This document shows, in pieces, positions 46,812 through 58,728 of a DNA stretch of 64,000 nt. The notes beneath the pieces were generated by a model, which worked only from the letters and a program-made list of their open reading frames with translations, was not told the origin of the DNA and searched no databases. Numbering within the stretch: position 1 is the first letter of the stretch; every line of letters begins with the position of its first letter. The stretch lies in the NCBI GenBank assembly GCA_002049455.2, contig KV918991.1, positions 1 through 64,000 on the forward strand. The letters are read 5' to 3'. This DNA comes from Porphyra umbilicalis (lineage: Eukaryota; Rhodophyta; Bangiophyceae; Bangiales; Bangiaceae). The position numbers and the translations under genes are program-made.

Positions 46812-48956
46812 GGGCGGAGGAGGGGGGGAGGGGGGGGCGGAGGCATGTGCGGGTGCTCACAAGCGTCCTCGCAGGGACTTGGAGGGGGAGGCAGGTACCA
46901 GGTACCGTTACGCTTCCGCTGCGTGCGCCGCCGTAGGGAGTCGTTGGCGCCCTTCCCGCGCGTCATGCTCAGGAGCGCGGGCGTCGCAAAGGCGGGCAAG
47001 ACGGTCAGCGCGGGCTAATGAAGCCGCGCGAGTGGGGTACGGAGGCGGGCGCCGCGGCGTCGGCGGTGGATGGTGCGCACACACACGGCACGCGGCGGAC
47101 CCGCGCGCGGGAGCCACCACAGCGCCCCCAACGGGGGCGCCTGCGACAGCGGGCGACCGTTGGCGGCAGGCCTGCGCCCGTCCACGCAGCGCGAAAACGA
47201 GTCGGGTGGGGGCCACGCGCGGCACCCCACAGCATGCCCCCTCTGCGTGCCTGGGTGGGAGGGCGACGGCGTGGGCCCCGCCCGTCCTCGCCGGCACGAG
47301 GCCAAAAGGCGTCGAGCGTAGGGCCCGCGCGCGGGGACAGCGTGACAGGTCCCCCAACACGTCGCCCCGCACGGCACGCGACCGCCTGTCGGCCCCCTCG
47401 GACTGTTCACGCTGGGAGGCGCTTATCTGAGGACCCACGTGTCGGCACTGCGCGCGCCTGACGAACGGGTGCGTGGCCGCGCGCGTGACCAGGCCCGCCC
47501 GGGCCCGCCCTAGCCACAAAAAAAGGCTGCGCCCGCCGGACACGTGCAAAGAACCTGGTGGGGGTCCTCCCATGCGTCGCCTGGCGAGGCGGGGTACACC
47601 CTCGCTGGCGCGCCCGAGCTCACAATGCCTGTTCATTGGGCCGCCCACGAAGAGGGGACGGACGCCAGGGCCATGGCCGCCATCATCGGTGTCCGCCCAC
47701 GCAATGCACTCAGCCGAAAGACGTGTGTGTGAGGCCCAAATCACGATCACGCGACGGTCAAGCGAAGCCACTCATCGCTGCACAACGCTCACTCATCTCT
47801 CACCCAGTGTCACACCTGCCCGCCACACCATCCGTTTGAGACGAGCGGCGTCCAATCACGTTCACTGCAAAACTGATGGCGGAGCCAGTCCCGCCCAGAT
47901 CGCGTCCAGATCGCGACATTACATTTTGAAAATACCTGGACTGAGCGAAAGACATTTTGAGGCCGGCGCACGGCCTGGAATTTTTGCATTTACAGCCAAT
48001 CAAAGAGCGCCTCTTCCGTCCGCTGACCGGAGAGTCTGACCCGAGAGCGGCTCAGAGCATTCGATTCTACAAGCTTGCACTCCCGAGAGATGGTACACGG
48101 GCGATGCACGCTGTTTGGCAGGACCACTCTGCGGTGCGGAGAGTGCCTTGATCCGCTCGCGCAGGTGATTGTCCACCAGACTAGCCCGGATCGCGGGTGT
48201 CGCGCCTCGTGCAACTCGGGTCGTCGCCAGTGTCAGGCGTTGATATCGAAAATTCTTGCTCGTGGAGCCGTGGCACTGCCAGGTGTCGTCGTATTCACCC
48301 CATGTTATTGCGTGTTGAGCCCGATTCTGGTCGTATTGGGCCTCATTCGCAAGCTGTGCTTCAATCCTTTGTCGCGTGGCATGCCCGAATCCATTTTCGA
48401 ATGAATCTAATGACTGTCTCTGCACGATCTACTATCGGTTTCGGACACATCAGCCATCGTCGTTTAGCTAGTCCCCTGCAATACGAGGCGAGGTCAGATT
48501 GGGGCCTCGTTGGACCCACCAACGTAGACCCTATCGTTCAATCGGCCAGAGGGCATTCGATGGTCCATGTAGCAAAGTCCATCGCGACGTTTGGGTTATG
48601 GGGCCCCCAGGATGGTCTTTCCATTCAGGGACCCACACGTTGCACCTCCAGATGGGGTTAAATGGAAGATGGGGCCGACGTTGCTGGGATTGCCCTGATG
48701 AGCCATGTGTCCAAGCTGCGAGGGGGAAGCTCGTGTGTGCCGAGCTGTCCACGAGACTTCGGGCCACTAAAGTCTGTCTCACTCTATTAAATTTAGGAGG
48801 CACCGGAAAATAGAAGGGGGGAATGGAGGAAGGTCCACGACCGGCGAGTGCACGCAAAACAGACGCAGGGGGACCGCCGGCACCCGCCGCCCACCTGCAT
48901 CGCCGCCCGACGGGCGTGGCCTCCCCCCACTCCGTCGCCACCCGCGCGGCACGAGG
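46812..48956. other. Right part of the Harbinger region and flank; no supportable gene
   Basis: A C/G-rich stretch to about 47.6 kb carries long shadow frames (for example minus 47771-46908) without domains. From about 47.7 kb the DNA is more AT-rich and mixed, with only short frames. The inverted 29-bp match at 48667-48695 may mark the element end. Confidence 0.35.
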
Positions 48957-49462
48957 GTGGTGGTGTGCCCGCTCGCCGAAAGGCACTTGGAACACGGGTC
49001 GGAGGACGGGGATGCGGGGATTGTCATTGCCGTGCCGCTGAATGACCGCCACGTGCGGGGGCTGCCGCGCGCCCGCAAGGATGACGACGACGACGGGAAA
49101 GGGCGCAACCGCATCATCGAGCGCTTTGTCCGGGCTGCGCTGAGGCCGGCCCCGGATCCCACGTGCGGATGCGCACCCGCGACTGGCCGCGCCTCGTCGA
49201 CGCGCGCTCTGCCGACTGTGTCAATGTCGGGAGCACGACGACCCCCCCGTGCATTGCGGGGGAGACGTGGCTCCTCGCCATCTCCCGCACGCACATCTCG
49301 GGGCGGCAGGCGCAGGGGATGCTCGCGGCGGCGGCGCCGGGCGCCCGCTCCGTCGCGCGGCCGACGCAGCCGCTGCAGGGGCGCAACGCCAAGTGCACGG
49401 TCGGGCGCCGCGGCAAGGGCCCACGAGGCGTGACGCCGCCTCGACTGACGTGGCGCTCGTAG
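48957..49462 (+). pseudogene. Alpha-carbonic anhydrase remnant (frameshifted, N-terminus missing)
   Basis: Two plus-strand frames carry successive parts of an alpha-carbonic anhydrase. The first (from 48957) has PLAERHLEHG, which fits the Glu-x-His zinc-ligand strand, then an acidic insert (KDDDDDGKG). The second (from about 49163 to TAG at 49462) has NVGSTTTPPC, GETWLLAISRTHIS and ARPTQPLQGR-like sequence, the typical C-terminal signature. The frame changes near 49150. The upstream zinc-ligand strand (HxH) was not found in any frame. The enzyme hydrates CO2 and is usually secreted or in an organelle. An intron at 49150 and unseen upstream exons would be the alternative to decay. Confidence 0.6.
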
Positions 49463-49567
49463 CAGAGGCAGGCGCCGCTGGTGGGTGGCGGGAGGGACGG
49501 GCGGGCGTGGGTATGATTCCCACACGCCACGGCGGGGGGGGTCGGCGCGAGCGTCGTGCAGCCGAGC

Positions 49568-49743
49568 TATTGCTGTCTTCCCAATTTTGGTCGATCCCGT
49601 CGATGTAAAGAAGGCTGAGCAACTGTGCGAAACTGAGTCTCAGCCATCCATTCAGCCGGATAAAATGGATGGGCCAATGGGCAGTTGACCCAGACCCTGT
49701 CTTGACTTCGACCACATCGGCCAAAATTGGGAAGACAGCAATA
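49568..49743. mobile_element. MITE-like fold-back, 176 bp, TA ends
   Basis: Inverted ends of about 28 bp: TATTGCTGTCTTCCCAATTT on the left and AAATTGGGAAGACAGCAATA on the right, one mismatch further in. TA at both outer ends suggests a Tc1/mariner-type MITE. Confidence 0.78.
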
Positions 49744-50173
49744 TCTTGGTGTAAAGTAAAGCAGTACGGTGCTCGGGGAGATGGGGCCAGCGTGTCGTAG
49801 CGTGCAGAAGCCCTGGCGCTGCTCCGCTCAATCGTCTTGGTCCGGGACGCTCCAGCTGACGTTCAAGTGCTAGCCAGATTGCCGAACTTGTCTGGTCGAC
49901 CAGGTTGAATGCCGAATATGACTGGGCGGCAAACGCGCGCATTGGATACACTATACAGTCAAATCCGGTTATTTACGCTTCAGCTATGCATCAGGGTGAT
50001 ACATAACTGGGAGATACCCTCGAACGAGGGTGCACGAGAAGGCTGCAAGCGGCCCTGACAATCCCTGAAGGCAGCTCGTTGGTGAAGACCATGTGCAATA
50101 GAGAACGTATCTGCCACAGAGAGTGTCAAGACGCTGACACAAACCAGGGTGATACATCAGCGGATATTGGTTG

Positions 50174-50484
50174 TATATGTGGCGCCTTGCGATAAGATCC
50201 TCATTGCACTTGAGATCGGTCAAACCGAGATATGGCCGCTTGAAGTTTTCTACAATTCTAAAGTCTCTCATAAACCCCCCCGTACGGGGCCGTCAAGCCC
50301 GATTCTCAAAGTCGAGGAGAAATATGCCAGAATGCATGTCACGATCAGTTCTTGGTATTCGGTCATATTGACGTGGAGATAGCCTCATAGGACAGATCTC
50401 GATGAGCTGAGTCGAACGGTGTGTTTAAGTCAAAAATGAAGCTCGCGCAAACAATGAGGATCTTATCGTAAGGCGCCACATATA
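50174..50484. mobile_element. MITE-like element, 311 bp
   Basis: 33-bp inverted ends with one mismatch: TATATGTGGCGCCTT on the left (50174-50206) and its complement on the right (50452-50484). TA at both ends. The interior has no coding content. Confidence 0.75.
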
Positions 50485-52437
50485 TAGTACGCACGGCGTG
50501 TCTGATTGTCTGATTGTCGCAGCGCCCGCGCGAGCGGAACGGTGAATCAGCCTCATACTGATGCAGACAAATGGACGGCACGGGTCACGCCATCCATCCG
50601 CCGACCTGTGCCGTTGCGTAGCCTGCCGATTGATTGGGAGACACGGTGTTGAATCCCGTATGCCGACCCTTCCTCTTCTCGGACAGTCAGCACCCAGCGG
50701 CGTCCCCGGCCAGCCAGCGTTGCAACGCTCCCGGTGCGGGCGCGCCCCGTTGCAACGATGCCGAAGAGACTGCATGCCGACTGGGGTGTCCAATGGGAAA
50801 ACTAGAAGTTGTTTCAGATCATTTGATTGACTGGAAGATGGTGATCGATCTACAACCGATACCGCACGCCGAAAATGAGAGAAACCGGTTGTATGTAGTT
50901 GAATTTGAGTCCAGCAGGATCCCCATATATGCGCGACTTCCGGTCCTATCTGTCATCGCACATGAAACTTCGGGTAATTCGATCTTGACAGCTCTGACAG
51001 CAGCCCGTTTCTTACTGCCGCCAGGCGTTTTTCCAGACGCTTCCCAGCACTGAAGTGACATTGAAGCCAACCAGCGCTCACGTGCTGTATGATTCCGGCC
51101 ATATATGGTACTTCAGCCTTTACCACTTCCGCACACGCAGCCACCACGGCACACCATGTGATCCGTCGATGACCTTGGGCATCGCTCGAGCAGTGCCTAA
51201 GGACACGGGGAGCTCCCCGGCTTCGTCGTCCGCCTCGTCACCATCATGTCTCGCCACAGCCTCACAAATTTCGAACCATACAGATTTCCACACATGCGAG
51301 TTTCCTATCGCGCTTCAGTCCAGCAGGTGGCCGCTTCGGTCCGGAGGTCAGCAGCTCAAGTCCACTTTTCGTTTTTTGTTTCAGTGTAAATGGAATGTCG
51401 TACAGGAGTACTTTGTGGGCATAGGTGTGGTGTCAAGAACGAAATCGGTTGAAGACCTATGATTGGATGACAAGAATCGAACTCAATCGATTCAGCTCGG
51501 CCATCCGATTGCACGCCCCTAATGCCGACGCGAGCCCCTGTGCGTCGCGGGAACGGTGATGTCCGCCGACTTGGCGGGTGATCGTCAGCCGTCGCCGTCC
51601 TCCCCGGTCGGACACCCGTCGAAGACGGGCAGCAACGGCCCACACCGTTGATCCGACCCGGGGTCGGATCAACGGTGGGGGTACACCATCCGCGGTAGGT
51701 TCACTCTGTCAGCCTATTACGCCTTGCTGGGCGAGGCGGGGCACTTGCCCATTATTTGTGAATGGAGGCGCCTGGCGACACAGAGAGGACAGACAGGCAG
51801 GGTTTGGGGGAGGGGGGGGGGGGGGTGCGCGCGCGAGTCGTGGTCGAGCACCAGAGCCGTGAAACAGTCCTGGCGGCCCCGCGCCCCACGCACGCCCATC
51901 GCAGTGAGACCAGAAATGCGGGTGGCACGTACCGCCCCTTGCCTCCGAGGACGCCGGGGTACGGCATGGCCAACCGCGCCCTCGTGCGGGGTGCCGATAG
52001 CCCGTGCGGCCACCCAGTGGTCGCCCACCTCGCGGAGAGGGCGCAAGAGCACCCAACGTGTTGTCAACCAACGGCGACCCAGTGGAACCCCGCGCAAGAC
52101 GACGGTTTTCTCCGAGTGGGTGAACAGTCGCGCCGCCTTTGCCGTTCGTCCCACCCCAGAAACAGGGGGTGGCGGGTTCGCAGCCCGCAACGTGCCTCTG
52201 GGAGGCCGTGCACAGCGGCGTGTGGCCAGTAGTAGATGAGCCGCACGCCGCCCGGGCGCTGTGGCTCATGTCCCGCCAGACGTACAAGACTGCGCGCGCT
52301 GCAGACACGAGGCTGCTGTGAACGACCCCCTCCACGACGCTGATGAGCACTCGTCCGCACTGGGATCGGCCAAGCTGCTAGCTCGGTCGCCGGTCCCTTT
52401 TGCCAGTGTGCCATCGTCCTCTGCGCACCTCCACACC
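50485..52437. other. Intergenic before the oxidase gene; no supportable gene
   Basis: About 1.9 kb. The right part (51.7-52.4 kb) is GC-rich with shadow frames on both strands and a G run at 51820-51829. It should contain the oxidase promoter. A 35-bp palindrome lies at 51643. Confidence 0.35.
51643..51677. repeat. 35-bp perfect palindrome
   Basis: CACCGTTGATCCGACCC, one central G, then its exact reverse complement. It could be a hairpin or a dyad protein-binding site; no gene is close enough to assign a role. Confidence 0.85.
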
Positions 52438-54378
52438 ATGCGCGGGGTCCGCCTGCTGGCGGCTGCCGTCGCTGCCACCGCGGCGGTGGCCGCCGCGTCC
52501 GCGGCCCCTGACCAGGACGTCCCCGCAGCCACCCTGCAGTGCGCCGTCACGATCGTCGGCGGCGGCATTGGCGGCGCCTACACCGCATGGCGGCTCGCTG
52601 TCGACGCCAAGGTCGTTCCGCCAGAGAGCATTTGTCTCTTTGAGGCCACGCAGCGATTTGGAGGCAGAATCTACTCTGTCGACAATGTGCCGGGCTATGA
52701 AGGCTTCACGGTTGATGTAGGCGCCTACCGTTTCCATCGGACGGAGCAGCCGATCATCCGTTCGCTGGTCGAGGAGCGGCTCAAGATGGAGACCGCCTGC
52801 TACACGGACAGCAGGGTGCAACTGCCAATGAGCACGGCCGAGTGCCCGCCCGACGAGACTCTATTTGCGACGATGCGCTCGCGCACGGTCCTCGGCAACC
52901 TGACCGAGCTGAGCGGCTTCTCCCTCGACACGCCGATGCCCGACTTGCCCTACCAGCTGACCGACGAGCAAATGTGGGGGCCCGGTACCAGCCGCGCCGC
53001 GCGCCGCTCTGTCGACGATGTGCTCTACGGCAACAAGAGCCTCATCCCCGAGTTGGCGTCACGCTGGGATGCGCTGCACGACGAAAGCGCATCATTTGAG
53101 GCGACCATGGCGCTCGCCGACGAGGCCATTGCCGCCTTCCGCAAGGGCTCCTACAAGGGCGTGCCGTACGCAGAGGTGTCGGCTCTACAAATCGCGCGCG
53201 ACGCGGGCATCAGCGAGGAGGAGCTGGCGCTGGACACGGCCCTCGGCTGGACGCCGTTTTACCAGACCAACATCCTAGGGGACTTGATCAACACAGTGCG
53301 GTCGGCGGCGACGGAGCGCATGCGGCTGCCACCGAGCGGCCCCGCGGCGGACATGGTGCTCCCCGTCACGGGCACAGGGGCGGGGCGCAAGCGGGCGGGC
53401 ATGAATACCATCATCCAGCGCATGATGGGGGAGGCCATGTCGGCGGGCGTGAACGTCTTCATGGGCCACCGGGCGGTTGCCGTCAATCGCGCCGCTGGGC
53501 GTGCCCCCAATGTGGACGGGGCGGCCGCGGCGCCGCTGCTTGTGACGTTTGCCAATGGTGTCAAGGTCGCTACGGGGCGGCTGTTTCTCAACATGGGTAA
53601 ACCGGATCTTGTTTCCCTCGGCGCCACCTCCGAGCCCCTGGCGTCCGGCTCGGCCGACTTTGTGCGCCGCGTCGACGCGGCCATGGTGCTCGGCGGCACC
53701 AAAACCTACTGCTTTTGGCCCCGCGCCTGGTGGTTGGCCGACCTCGGCCTGACGTCGGGCCGTGCCATTGCCGACACGCCGGCGGTCGTGCGCCCGCGCT
53801 ACCACGACGGCCCCGTGCAGTGCGCCGACCCGGCCAATGTGAACTCGTGCCGCGGTGGCTTGCTCGTTTCGTACTCGTTTGACGACCCGACGGGCACCGC
53901 CAGCGGCTTCTACGGGGCGAGCTACGGGGACGCGCCCAACTCGCCCCGCTCCGGCGCGGAGCCGACGACCATCCTCACCGCAAACAGCACTGTGCCGCGG
54001 CACCGCCTCGCCATGTCGGCCATCTTTGACGGCCTTCGCACCGCCCACGCGCCCGTCCTCGACGCCCTCGGCCTGCCGCCGTCGGTCATCACGCCGCCAG
54101 ACGTGTGCATCGTCGCCTCGTGGTTCGATGTCGGCCTCCACATTCACCGGCCGGTGCCGCGCCTCTCCCCCGCCGCGCCAACCGAGTTGTACGCGCAGCC
54201 GGTCGCGGGGCTCAACATCCACCTGGTCAACGAAGCGTGGGGGGATCTCCACGGCTGGTCCGAAGGCAGCCTCCAGTCGGCCGAGCGGGCGCTGCGCGTG
54301 GCGGGCGCGCCGCCGCCAACGTGGTTGAACGCGCGCCTGTACAAGTCAGTGATTGTGCAGTTTAACAAGGGCGCGTAG
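52438..54378 (+). CDS. Secreted flavin-dependent amine / L-amino-acid oxidase-like protein
   Basis: ATG at 52438 is the last base triplet before a clear signal peptide (residues 1-22, Ala/Val-rich, cut near ASAA|PDQD). 646 residues. A Rossmann FAD motif is at 37-50 (VTIVGGGIGGAYTA), followed by the second dinucleotide strand (FEATQRFGGRIYSV), as in flavin amine oxidases (PF01593). The C-terminal FAD-contact region is LVNEAWGDLHGWSEGSLQSAERAL. It oxidises an amine or amino acid with O2, giving H2O2 and ammonia, outside the cell or in the secretory path; the substrate cannot be read from the sequence. The frame stays open upstream to 52261, but only this ATG gives the signal peptide. No intron is needed. 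Confidence 0.85.
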   Translation: MRGVRLLAAAVAATAAVAAASAAPDQDVPAATLQCAVTIVGGGIGGAYTAWRLAVDAKVVPPESICLFEATQRFGGRIYSVDNVPGYEGFTVDVGAYRFHRTEQPIIRSLVEERLKMETACYTDSRVQLPMSTAECPPDETLFATMRSRTVLGNLTELSGFSLDTPMPDLPYQLTDEQMWGPGTSRAARRSVDDVLYGNKSLIPELASRWDALHDESASFEATMALADEAIAAFRKGSYKGVPYAEVSALQIARDAGISEEELALDTALGWTPFYQTNILGDLINTVRSAATERMRLPPSGPAADMVLPVTGTGAGRKRAGMNTIIQRMMGEAMSAGVNVFMGHRAVAVNRAAGRAPNVDGAAAAPLLVTFANGVKVATGRLFLNMGKPDLVSLGATSEPLASGSADFVRRVDAAMVLGGTKTYCFWPRAWWLADLGLTSGRAIADTPAVVRPRYHDGPVQCADPANVNSCRGGLLVSYSFDDPTGTASGFYGASYGDAPNSPRSGAEPTTILTANSTVPRHRLAMSAIFDGLRTAHAPVLDALGLPPSVITPPDVCIVASWFDVGLHIHRPVPRLSPAAPTELYAQPVAGLNIHLVNEAWGDLHGWSEGSLQSAERALRVAGAPPPTWLNARLYKSVIVQFNKGA

Positions 54379-54829
54379 GCGGGGGCGGGCGGGGAGTACG
54401 GGGGGCGACGGACGGTCGCGGGCCCTCTGGGCACCGCAGCACTGAATGTGTTTTTTCTGGACTTGAGGGTCGGGAGTGACAGCCGCATTCAGTGCACGAA
54501 ACAGAACAAGAACATGACCAAACATGAGAGGGGTGGGCGGCGACTGGGCTGCCGTCGACCTCGGCCGCCCCGAGAAACCCCAGCCCAACCACCGGCCCGA
54601 CCGCGCCCTGCAGTGTGACGCACCTGGATTAGCGTCGCGACCCGGCGCGTTGTGGCATGGCGTGGCCCCACGCGGCGCTCCCATGGGAGCGCCGCCGGGA
54701 CTGCAAAACGTTGACTCGCTAGACGGGCGTGTCGAATGCAGATGGGGGCGTGGCGCGCAACTCGTCGAAAGCAGCGGGTTCGGCCGGGAGCCTGGCCCGC
54801 GTCAGCCGTCGACCACCGCTCGGGCGGCG
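54379..54829. other. Spacer after the oxidase gene
   Basis: About 450 bases, including the probable 3' region of the oxidase gene. No gene seen. Confidence 0.35.
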
Positions 54830-55620
54830 GACAGCCCCTCATACGGATTGCGTGTGTCGTGCCGTACGGCGGGGCAGCAGCCGACGGGGAATCGATTGGT
54901 GCCGAGCGGGGTTCCTCAGACGGGCGGCGCGGTGCCGCCACGGCTCCAACTCGACCACGACAGCAGGCGTCTGTCGACACTGCCGACCAGCTGTACGTCG
55001 CCATTGACGCCGCCGCCTGTGAGCGTCGTACGCCCAGCGGGCCACCCTCGACGCAACGTCAGCACCTGACCGCCGCCCTACGCGACCGCCCCCGATTGGG
55101 CACCCGACGCGTTCGTGTGCCACGCGGCGGCCGTGTGCGCCGATTTTTCCAGCTGCTTTGACGGCGACTATGGACCCGGCTCGTGCGTCGCTGTGGACTG
55201 CATGTCGCCGCTCCTCGCCGTTCGCGGCCGTGTGCGCGCGACGCTCGCGGTCATGGCCGCCGCCGGCTGTTGCTCCGTGACGCCATCCACAACGCGACGG
55301 CGTGCTCGACGACCATAGTGTTGACGACGCAGCGGGCGGCCGTGGGGGCGTCGGCGGCGGGCGGGGGGGGGCGCCCCAGGCCACAAGCGGGAAGGTCGCG
55401 GATGCCATCGCGGCGGTGGGGGGTACCGCGCCCGACGCCCCGCACGTGGCCTCCACCGCCTTGGTGCCTGCCTGCCGCACGGACGCGGACATATATGATG
55501 TAGGCAACGACCCAGCCGCGGACCGCGGCGTCTCGCACGTCTTTTCAGCTGCCAGCCTCAACCGCTCCCCCACCGTCTCACCGCTTCAAACCAACACATC
55601 CGACGGCGCTTTGCGTTGCG
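54830..55620 (+). pseudogene. Coding-like segments in three successive frames; probably decayed or multi-exon gene
   Basis: Plus-strand residue composition looks coding in one frame to about 55070 (Ala/Asp-rich, with DTADQLYVAIDAAACERR), in a second from about 55100 to 55270 (Cys-rich, VCADFSSCFDGDYG), in a third for a short stretch, and again after a G run (55363-55370) to about 55580 (DADIYDVGNDPAADRG). No single frame spans it. G-run length errors, introns or decay could each explain this. No family recognised. It converges on the TPI gene. Confidence 0.3.
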
Positions 55621-55801
55621 TACTGCAAACCCCCACACACAGAGCCGCCCTGTGTAGGAGGGCAAGGGCGTTGCAAGCCGTGCATCGCGGGGCATCCCCT
55701 ACCAAGCCGATACGAAGAAGGGGCGGGGCAAGACAACACAGTACAAACAGGCGGACCCTAGCACAACAAAAGACGATCCCAAACACGCACGACCCCCCCC
55801 T

Positions 55802-56629
<828 letters not shown>

Positions 56630-56893
56630 GCAGTCCTTGGCCATCTCAGCCGACAGCTCGCCCGTGAAGGCGCCCCCCTTGCCCGTCCACGTGTTCTGCA
56701 GCGACACCTGGTAGCCCGACGGCAGCTGCTCCGCCGCTGCCACCGCGTAGACCGACGGCGGGGCAATGACAACATCCACGGGCGGGCCGGCGACGCCCGC
56801 GCCCGACTCCTTCCACGTCGAGCACAGCGACGCGATGCTGGCCTTGGTGCTGTTGCACTTCCAGTTGCCGCCGACAAAAAAGGTGCGCCCCAT
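56630..56893 (-). CDS. TPI: Triosephosphate isomerase, exon 1
   Basis: ATG at 56893, 88 codons. It starts MGRTFFVGGNWKCN, the classic TPI N-terminus with substrate-binding Asn10 and catalytic Lys12, and continues through SLQNTWTGKGGAFTGELSAE. The frame stays open upstream to 57166 without a better start. This first exon ends with TGC before the GTATGT donor. Confidence 0.95.
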
Positions 56894-57374
56894 GGTGGTG
56901 GGAGGGGGGGAGGAGGGAAACGACACGGAGGGTGTAAAGGTAATGGGAGCGGTGGGGTGGCGCGGGGTGCGGGGAACAAGAAGGTAGAGTAGAGAGAGGG
57001 GTAGAGCCGCTGAAGACGGGCGGTCGATGGGATGGAGGTGACGGGCAGGGGTCGGATGTGGACGTGTGAAGGCGAAGGCCAAGTGCTGGAGCGGCGCGGG
57101 AGTCTTGTCAGGGATGATGTCTGGGGGGGATCCGCACTCGGATCGGCGCGTCTCAGAGCCACGCACTTGGTGTGTGGGGCCCGGAGCGGATCAAGGGGGT
57201 GCGGGCCAGGGGTGTCCAGCCCAGCGATTCGACGTGCGGACAGCATCACGTGTCGGAAGACCAATGGGAGGTGCCGAACATTTTTAGCAGTCACGGTCTC
57301 GGACGTCGAGAGGCGAAAGTTGGTGGAACGTGGTCTTGCTTGCGCGTTGCATTGCCCACCGCTGCTGGGAGACG
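56894..57374. other. TPI upstream region up to the assembly gap
   Basis: About 480 bases that should hold the TPI promoter. Pyrimidine-rich on the TPI sense strand near the start codon. No other gene. Confidence 0.4.
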
Positions 57375-57375
57375 N
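57375..57375. other. Single unknown base (N) at a sequence junction
   Basis: The only N in the window. Everything to its right repeats 40244-46868, starting in the middle of the Harbinger region with no element end, so it is probably a contig join. Confidence 0.9.
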
Positions 57376-58728
57376 CGAGACAACTCCGAAGCGCAAAAAT
57401 GGGGCGGGCGTTGGACCTGCCCCATTCGTGAAGCGAAATGGGGCAGGTCCGGCGTCGGCCCCAATGCGTTCTGTGCTCTCATTGGTGGAGTGTAACCAAA
57501 CATGTATTACTATATATTGGTTGAGCGCGCAACGTGTGCTGGGATGATCTTGATCAGTTTTGAAAGATAATGGTGCGGACCTGCACTCTTTGGCGATGAG
57601 GCCCGACCTCAGCATTCGAGAGCGGTCCAAAAGCTTTCGTCCATTGAACCAGGCTGATAGCGCAGGTGGTTGGCGTCTCGTGATTCGATTCCGACGCAGG
57701 CCGTCATTGTGGGCCGCGTGGGACGGGATCGGACATGTGGCTCAGGCAGGCGTGGAGTGGGACTCTCTCTCGCCTCGTGACCCCCGATCTGGGCTCTTGA
57801 GGGCCTGTTGGCGTGGGGACGATGGATGGTTCGCGTGGCGCCATCACGACCATGCGGTCGTTAGGTTGTGGCGGGCCGCCCACCACTGACACAGCGCCAC
57901 TGAGGGGGGGGGCGGCGGTTGAACGAGGTCGCGCGGGCGGCCTGGTCCCACACCCACACAGATATTTTGAGGTGGCAGGCCGCCCCACACTGCGTCAGAG
58001 CCTCTGGAGGGGGGGGGGGGTCGGAGGGGATCGCGCGTGGCCCCTGGGCGGGCACCCGCACAGAGATTTGCATGTGGCAGGCGGTGCGCCACCGCACCCA
58101 GAGCTATTTGAGAGGGGGGGGGGGGGGTGGGCGGCGGCCGCGGGTCGCCTCCTGGCTCGTGCGCGGCCCAATCGGGGAGGTTGGTGGTCCGCCACCACCC
58201 ACAGTGCCTTTCAGTGGGGGTGCGGCGGTCGATCCTGGACCACGCGGTGCCTCGTTGGCTCCCGCGCAGCCTTTTCGGGGGTGGGGGTGGTCCACCACTG
58301 CGCACAGTGCGTTTTGAGAGGGGGGGGCTCGGTCCGTCGCTCCTCATTCCGCGCTGCCGCACCGTGCACACACCCGACCCATCGACGTCGCGCCCATCGT
58401 TGTGACGCGCCCGGCCATTACCTGCATCGTCGGCCCCCCGCTACTCTGTTGCCCTGTTCCTCGTCCACGACGTGCCCGCTTCGCCCGCACGTTCCCTGTC
58501 GTCGGCTTGAGACGCACGATCCGCGCACCCGCCACACTTTCTTTGCTACCCCACCACGTTTACGACCCCTATCCTTGTGTTCCGTGCTCCACCACCATTT
58601 GCCCGCGCTCGCCCGCGACCCTCCCCTCCGCTGCTGGCATGGAAGCTGCCGAGACGGGGCTGTCCAGCGCTGCCTCTCTCCTGGCCGAGGAAGATGGCGC
58701 CGTCGTTTGCGCTGCGGTGCAATCCCAC

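Larger units (their letters stand above)
40083..48695. mobile_element. PIF/Harbinger element, copy 1 (outer limits tentative)
   Basis: It holds a Harbinger-type DDE nuclease (+) convergent to a Myb/trihelix-like gene (-), the usual two-gene content of PIF/Harbinger. The limits given are a 29-bp perfect inverted match (40083-40111 and 48667-48695), which may be part of the terminal inverted repeats; weaker inverted similarity extends outward to about 39.99 and 48.76 kb. No 3-bp target duplication was confirmed, so the ends are inference. The left part up to about 46868 has a near-identical second copy from 57376. Confidence 0.6.

Noticed and set aside
46908-47771. 288-codon minus-strand frame right of the Harbinger genes
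   Set aside because: No domain, Arg/Ala-rich, and overlapping long frames on the other strand; treated as a shadow.
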